From assembly GCA_900465665.1 (NCBI GenBank), contig UBJO01000033.1, positions 43,778 through 107,777 of the forward strand: DNA of 64,000 nt, in the 5' to 3' direction. Each line of letters begins with the position of its first letter. The stretch's first letter is position 1. The notes under the pieces are model-generated. The model was not told the DNA's origin. It saw nothing but the letters and a program-made list of their open reading frames with translations, and did not search any database. Source of the DNA: Hyphomicrobiales bacterium (GTDB lineage: Bacteria > Pseudomonadota > Alphaproteobacteria > Rhizobiales > Rhizobiaceae). The position numbers were made by a program, and so were the translations under genes. Below, in pieces: positions 62,309 through 64,000 of this stretch.

Positions 62309-63760
62309 ATGCAACTCAAGACCCTAACGGCGACCGCTGTCGTTCTTCTCGGTCTGGTTTCGACGTCTTACGCGGTCGAAATCAACCAGAAGGGTGCCAA
62401 GGAAATCGAGGCCAACCTGTCGAAGCTCCTGCCGAAGGATGCAGCCAAGGGCTTCGTGACCGTCAACCCGGCCGGCACGCGCTACGAGATCGTCTATGAC
62501 TTCGCGGCGCTGTTGAAGAAGGCCGACCCGAAGAACTTTTCCATCAAGGGCCTCAACCCCTGGTCGATCTTCGCAACGCCTGAAGAGAGCGGCCTGTGGA
62601 CGATCGAGGGCAACAACTCGCTCGACGTCACCGGCTCGTTCAAGGCGCCCGGCCAGCCGAATACCGAATTCACCTATGTCATCGATTCCCTGATTTCGAA
62701 CGGCGTCTTCGACCCGGCGATCAGCTATCTGAAGTCCGGCGACTTCTCCAGCAAGGCGCTTCGCTTCTCGTCGAAGACCGAGCAAGAAGAGGTGAGCGTC
62801 GAGACCGGCTCGTCGACTTACAAGATGACCTCGTCGGACGGCGAGCTGAAGGGTCGCACCAATTTCGCCGGCAGCGGCACGATGAACGGCTTTGTCGAGA
62901 AGATCAGCGGCAAGGAAGTGCCGCCGGTTGAAATCCGCGCCGACTCGGTGGATTTCGCCGCCGCCGTGAACGGCGTTTCCATCAACGATTTCCGCGCGAT
63001 CCTCGCCTTCATCATCGAACACGCCGATGAGAAGAAGCTCAAGCGCGCCGAGAGCGAAGAGATCAAGGAACTGGTGCGCAAGTCGTTCCCGCTGATGTCG
63101 AGCCTCAACGAGACCGTGACCATGAACAAGGTCAGCGTGTCGAGCGTTGCCGGCAGCGGTGGCGCCGACAGCGTCGACTACACGATCGGCATGAGCGGTC
63201 CGAGCGATGCGATGCGTTTCGATGTTGGCATGGCTGCCAAGCAGATCAGCTTCAACAGCGCATTGCTGCCCGAGATGTACGCGCCCTTCGTTCCCGAAGA
63301 GGTCGACATGCAGTTCGCCTTTCCGGAACTCAACATCGCGGCTGTCGGCGACGAGCTGATGAAGGTCGATTTCACAGACGACAAGAAGAGCAAGGCGGAA
63401 AGCGACAAGGCTTTCGAAAAGCTCCTGACCAATGGCGAGTTCGTCGTTGCCTTCCCGAAGATTTCGGCGCGCTCCAGCGTCTACGATGCCGAGATCTCGG
63501 GTGAAGTCCGCGGCATTCCGGAGTCCACCACGGCCTATTCAATGAACGCATCGATCGTCGCGCGCGACTTCGACAAGACGATCACCGCCATCCAGGAACT
63601 GGCCAAGAGCAATCCCGACCTCAATCAGGTTTCCTTCGGCCTGATGATGGTCAAGGGCTTCGGCAAGACCGATCCGGATGGTCGTCAGCGCTGGGACGTC
63701 AACGTCGCACGCGATGGTTCGATCACGGTCAATGGTCAGGTCATCAAGGGCGCGAACTGA
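62309..63760 (+). CDS. Exported protein of unknown family
   Basis: A 483-residue protein with a signal peptide (TATAVVLLGLVSTSYA, cut near 22) and no other membrane segment, so it should be periplasmic. The sequence is regular, beta-rich and rich in Lys, Ser and Asp. It contains a short helical segment (EHADEKKLKRAESEEIKELV) near 230-250. I do not recognise a domain. GGGAGA lies eight bases before the ATG. It follows the MHYT gene by 82 bases and may share its transcript. Confidence 0.8.
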   Translation: MQLKTLTATAVVLLGLVSTSYAVEINQKGAKEIEANLSKLLPKDAAKGFVTVNPAGTRYEIVYDFAALLKKADPKNFSIKGLNPWSIFATPEESGLWTIEGNNSLDVTGSFKAPGQPNTEFTYVIDSLISNGVFDPAISYLKSGDFSSKALRFSSKTEQEEVSVETGSSTYKMTSSDGELKGRTNFAGSGTMNGFVEKISGKEVPPVEIRADSVDFAAAVNGVSINDFRAILAFIIEHADEKKLKRAESEEIKELVRKSFPLMSSLNETVTMNKVSVSSVAGSGGADSVDYTIGMSGPSDAMRFDVGMAAKQISFNSALLPEMYAPFVPEEVDMQFAFPELNIAAVGDELMKVDFTDDKKSKAESDKAFEKLLTNGEFVVAFPKISARSSVYDAEISGEVRGIPESTTAYSMNASIVARDFDKTITAIQELAKSNPDLNQVSFGLMMVKGFGKTDPDGRQRWDVNVARDGSITVNGQVIKGAN

Positions 63761-63770
63761 GCCCCAATTC

Positions 63771-63799
63771 GTTTCCGGCCCCGTTCGTGGGCCGGAAAC
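63771..63799. terminator. Strong hairpin between convergent genes
   Basis: GTTTCCGGCCC and GGGCCGGAAAC are perfect 11-base arms around a seven-base loop, ten bases after the unknown exported-protein gene and 24 bases beyond the stop of the convergent Kazal gene. It has no T tract but could end transcription from both sides. Confidence 0.65.
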
Positions 63800-63823
63800 C
63801 TGCTGCTCACTGGAGTAGCGCAA

Positions 63824-64000
63824 TCAGCGGCGGCATTCGCCCTGACCGACGATGCGGAAGCCCGCATTGTCTGCCTCGCATGAATTCGAAAATGTCCTGA
63901 TCTGTCTGCCGCGCTCGCCGCAAACGGGGCGGTATTCGCGCGTGCAGATGCCACCTGGCCGCTGCGGCGGCATCGGCTCTTCATGGGGAGGGCGCGGACG
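63824..64000 (-). CDS. Kazal-type serine protease inhibitor domain protein, cut by window edge
   Basis: The frame is open from the right edge to a TGA and encodes 58 residues of a C-terminus. After a Pro-rich linker come GGICTREYRPVCGERGRQIR and TFSNSCEADNAGFRIVGQGE then CRR. This is the Kazal cysteine pattern with CTREYRPVCG, NSCEA and GEC. Proteins of this type in rhizobia are usually short and exported; the N-terminus with any signal peptide lies outside the window. Inhibition of a protease is expected from the fold, not shown. Confidence 0.82.
   Translation of the reverse strand, partial: RPRPPHEEPMPPQRPGGICTREYRPVCGERGRQIRTFSNSCEADNAGFRIVGQGECRR

Noticed and set aside
1..64000. tRNA, rRNA, CRISPR arrays, insertion sequences, prophage or attachment sites
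   Set aside because: No cloverleaf-like tRNA, rRNA core sequence, regularly spaced repeat, transposase or integrase was recognised; a dedicated scan (tRNAscan, Infernal, IS search) was not possible here.

Overview
The window looks like chromosomal core DNA of an alphaproteobacterium of the family Rhizobiaceae (Rhizobium/Agrobacterium/Ensifer group). The reasons are high GC throughout, dense short-spaced genes, rhizobial-type proteins (long-tailed Pth, L25 with an acidic tail, DUF1285-NUDIX-CCA transferase row, tandem MaoC pair, separate petA-petB-petC genes, MHYT-GGDEF-EAL protein) and a RIME-like intergenic palindrome. No rRNA, tRNA, CRISPR array, insertion sequence or prophage was recognised. 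The assignment rests on reading the proteins, not on a database search.

Layout. 0-9.4 kb: small membrane proteins; a GlxA-type regulator divergent from an isochorismatase-type hydrolase; a CDF metal exporter followed directly by queF; a family 25 glycosyltransferase; an SGNH esterase; a DUF2076 protein; a ClpP paralogue; a BenE-type transporter. 9.4-11.5 kb: leuA with promoter, Leu-rich leader peptide and attenuator hairpin. 11.5-15.2 kb: ECF sigma factor with membrane anti-sigma factor, TPR protein, metallophosphoesterase, NUDIX protein. 15.2-22.9 kb: redox and regulator genes (glutathionyl-hydroquinone reductase-like GST, LysR/aldo-keto reductase pair, SDR/AraC pair), a GNAT, an MFS transporter and an interrupted coiled-coil ORF. 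22.9-30.2 kb: a GNAT, then a four-gene minus-strand operon moxR - DUF58 - BatA/DUF4159 - large membrane protein. 30.3-32.9 kb: DUF1285 - CoA pyrophosphatase - CCA-adding enzyme, joined by ATGA overlaps. 32.9-37.2 kb: small proteins, hemF, a Na/Pi cotransporter-PhoU protein and trmL.

37.2-44.9 kb: two closely related ABC exporter half-transporters flanking a chemotaxis receptor and an orphan RHH antitoxin-like gene. The first exporter has a short upstream ORF and hairpin resembling an attenuator. 45.1-47.9 kb: petABC, the cytochrome bc1 complex. 48.0-50.1 kb: a DUF2325 gene broken by a frameshift and preceded by a strong inverted repeat, then apt. 50.1-55.0 kb: two MaoC dehydratases, a DUF2157 membrane protein, ychF, clpS, a GNAT and pth. 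55.2-62.2 kb: a cyclic-di-GMP region, with a periplasmic solute-binding protein plus HAMP-PAS-GGDEF-EAL protein lying between pth and rplY, and a MHYT-PAS-PAS-GGDEF-EAL protein on the other side of rplY. The end holds a 483-residue exported protein of unknown family and a Kazal-type inhibitor gene cut by the window edge.

The most interesting signals are regulatory RNA and sensing modules: the complete leuA attenuator, an attenuator-like leader before an ABC exporter, an inverted repeat that could hide the DUF2325 ribosome-binding site, and the solute-binding-protein/c-di-GMP enzyme pair.
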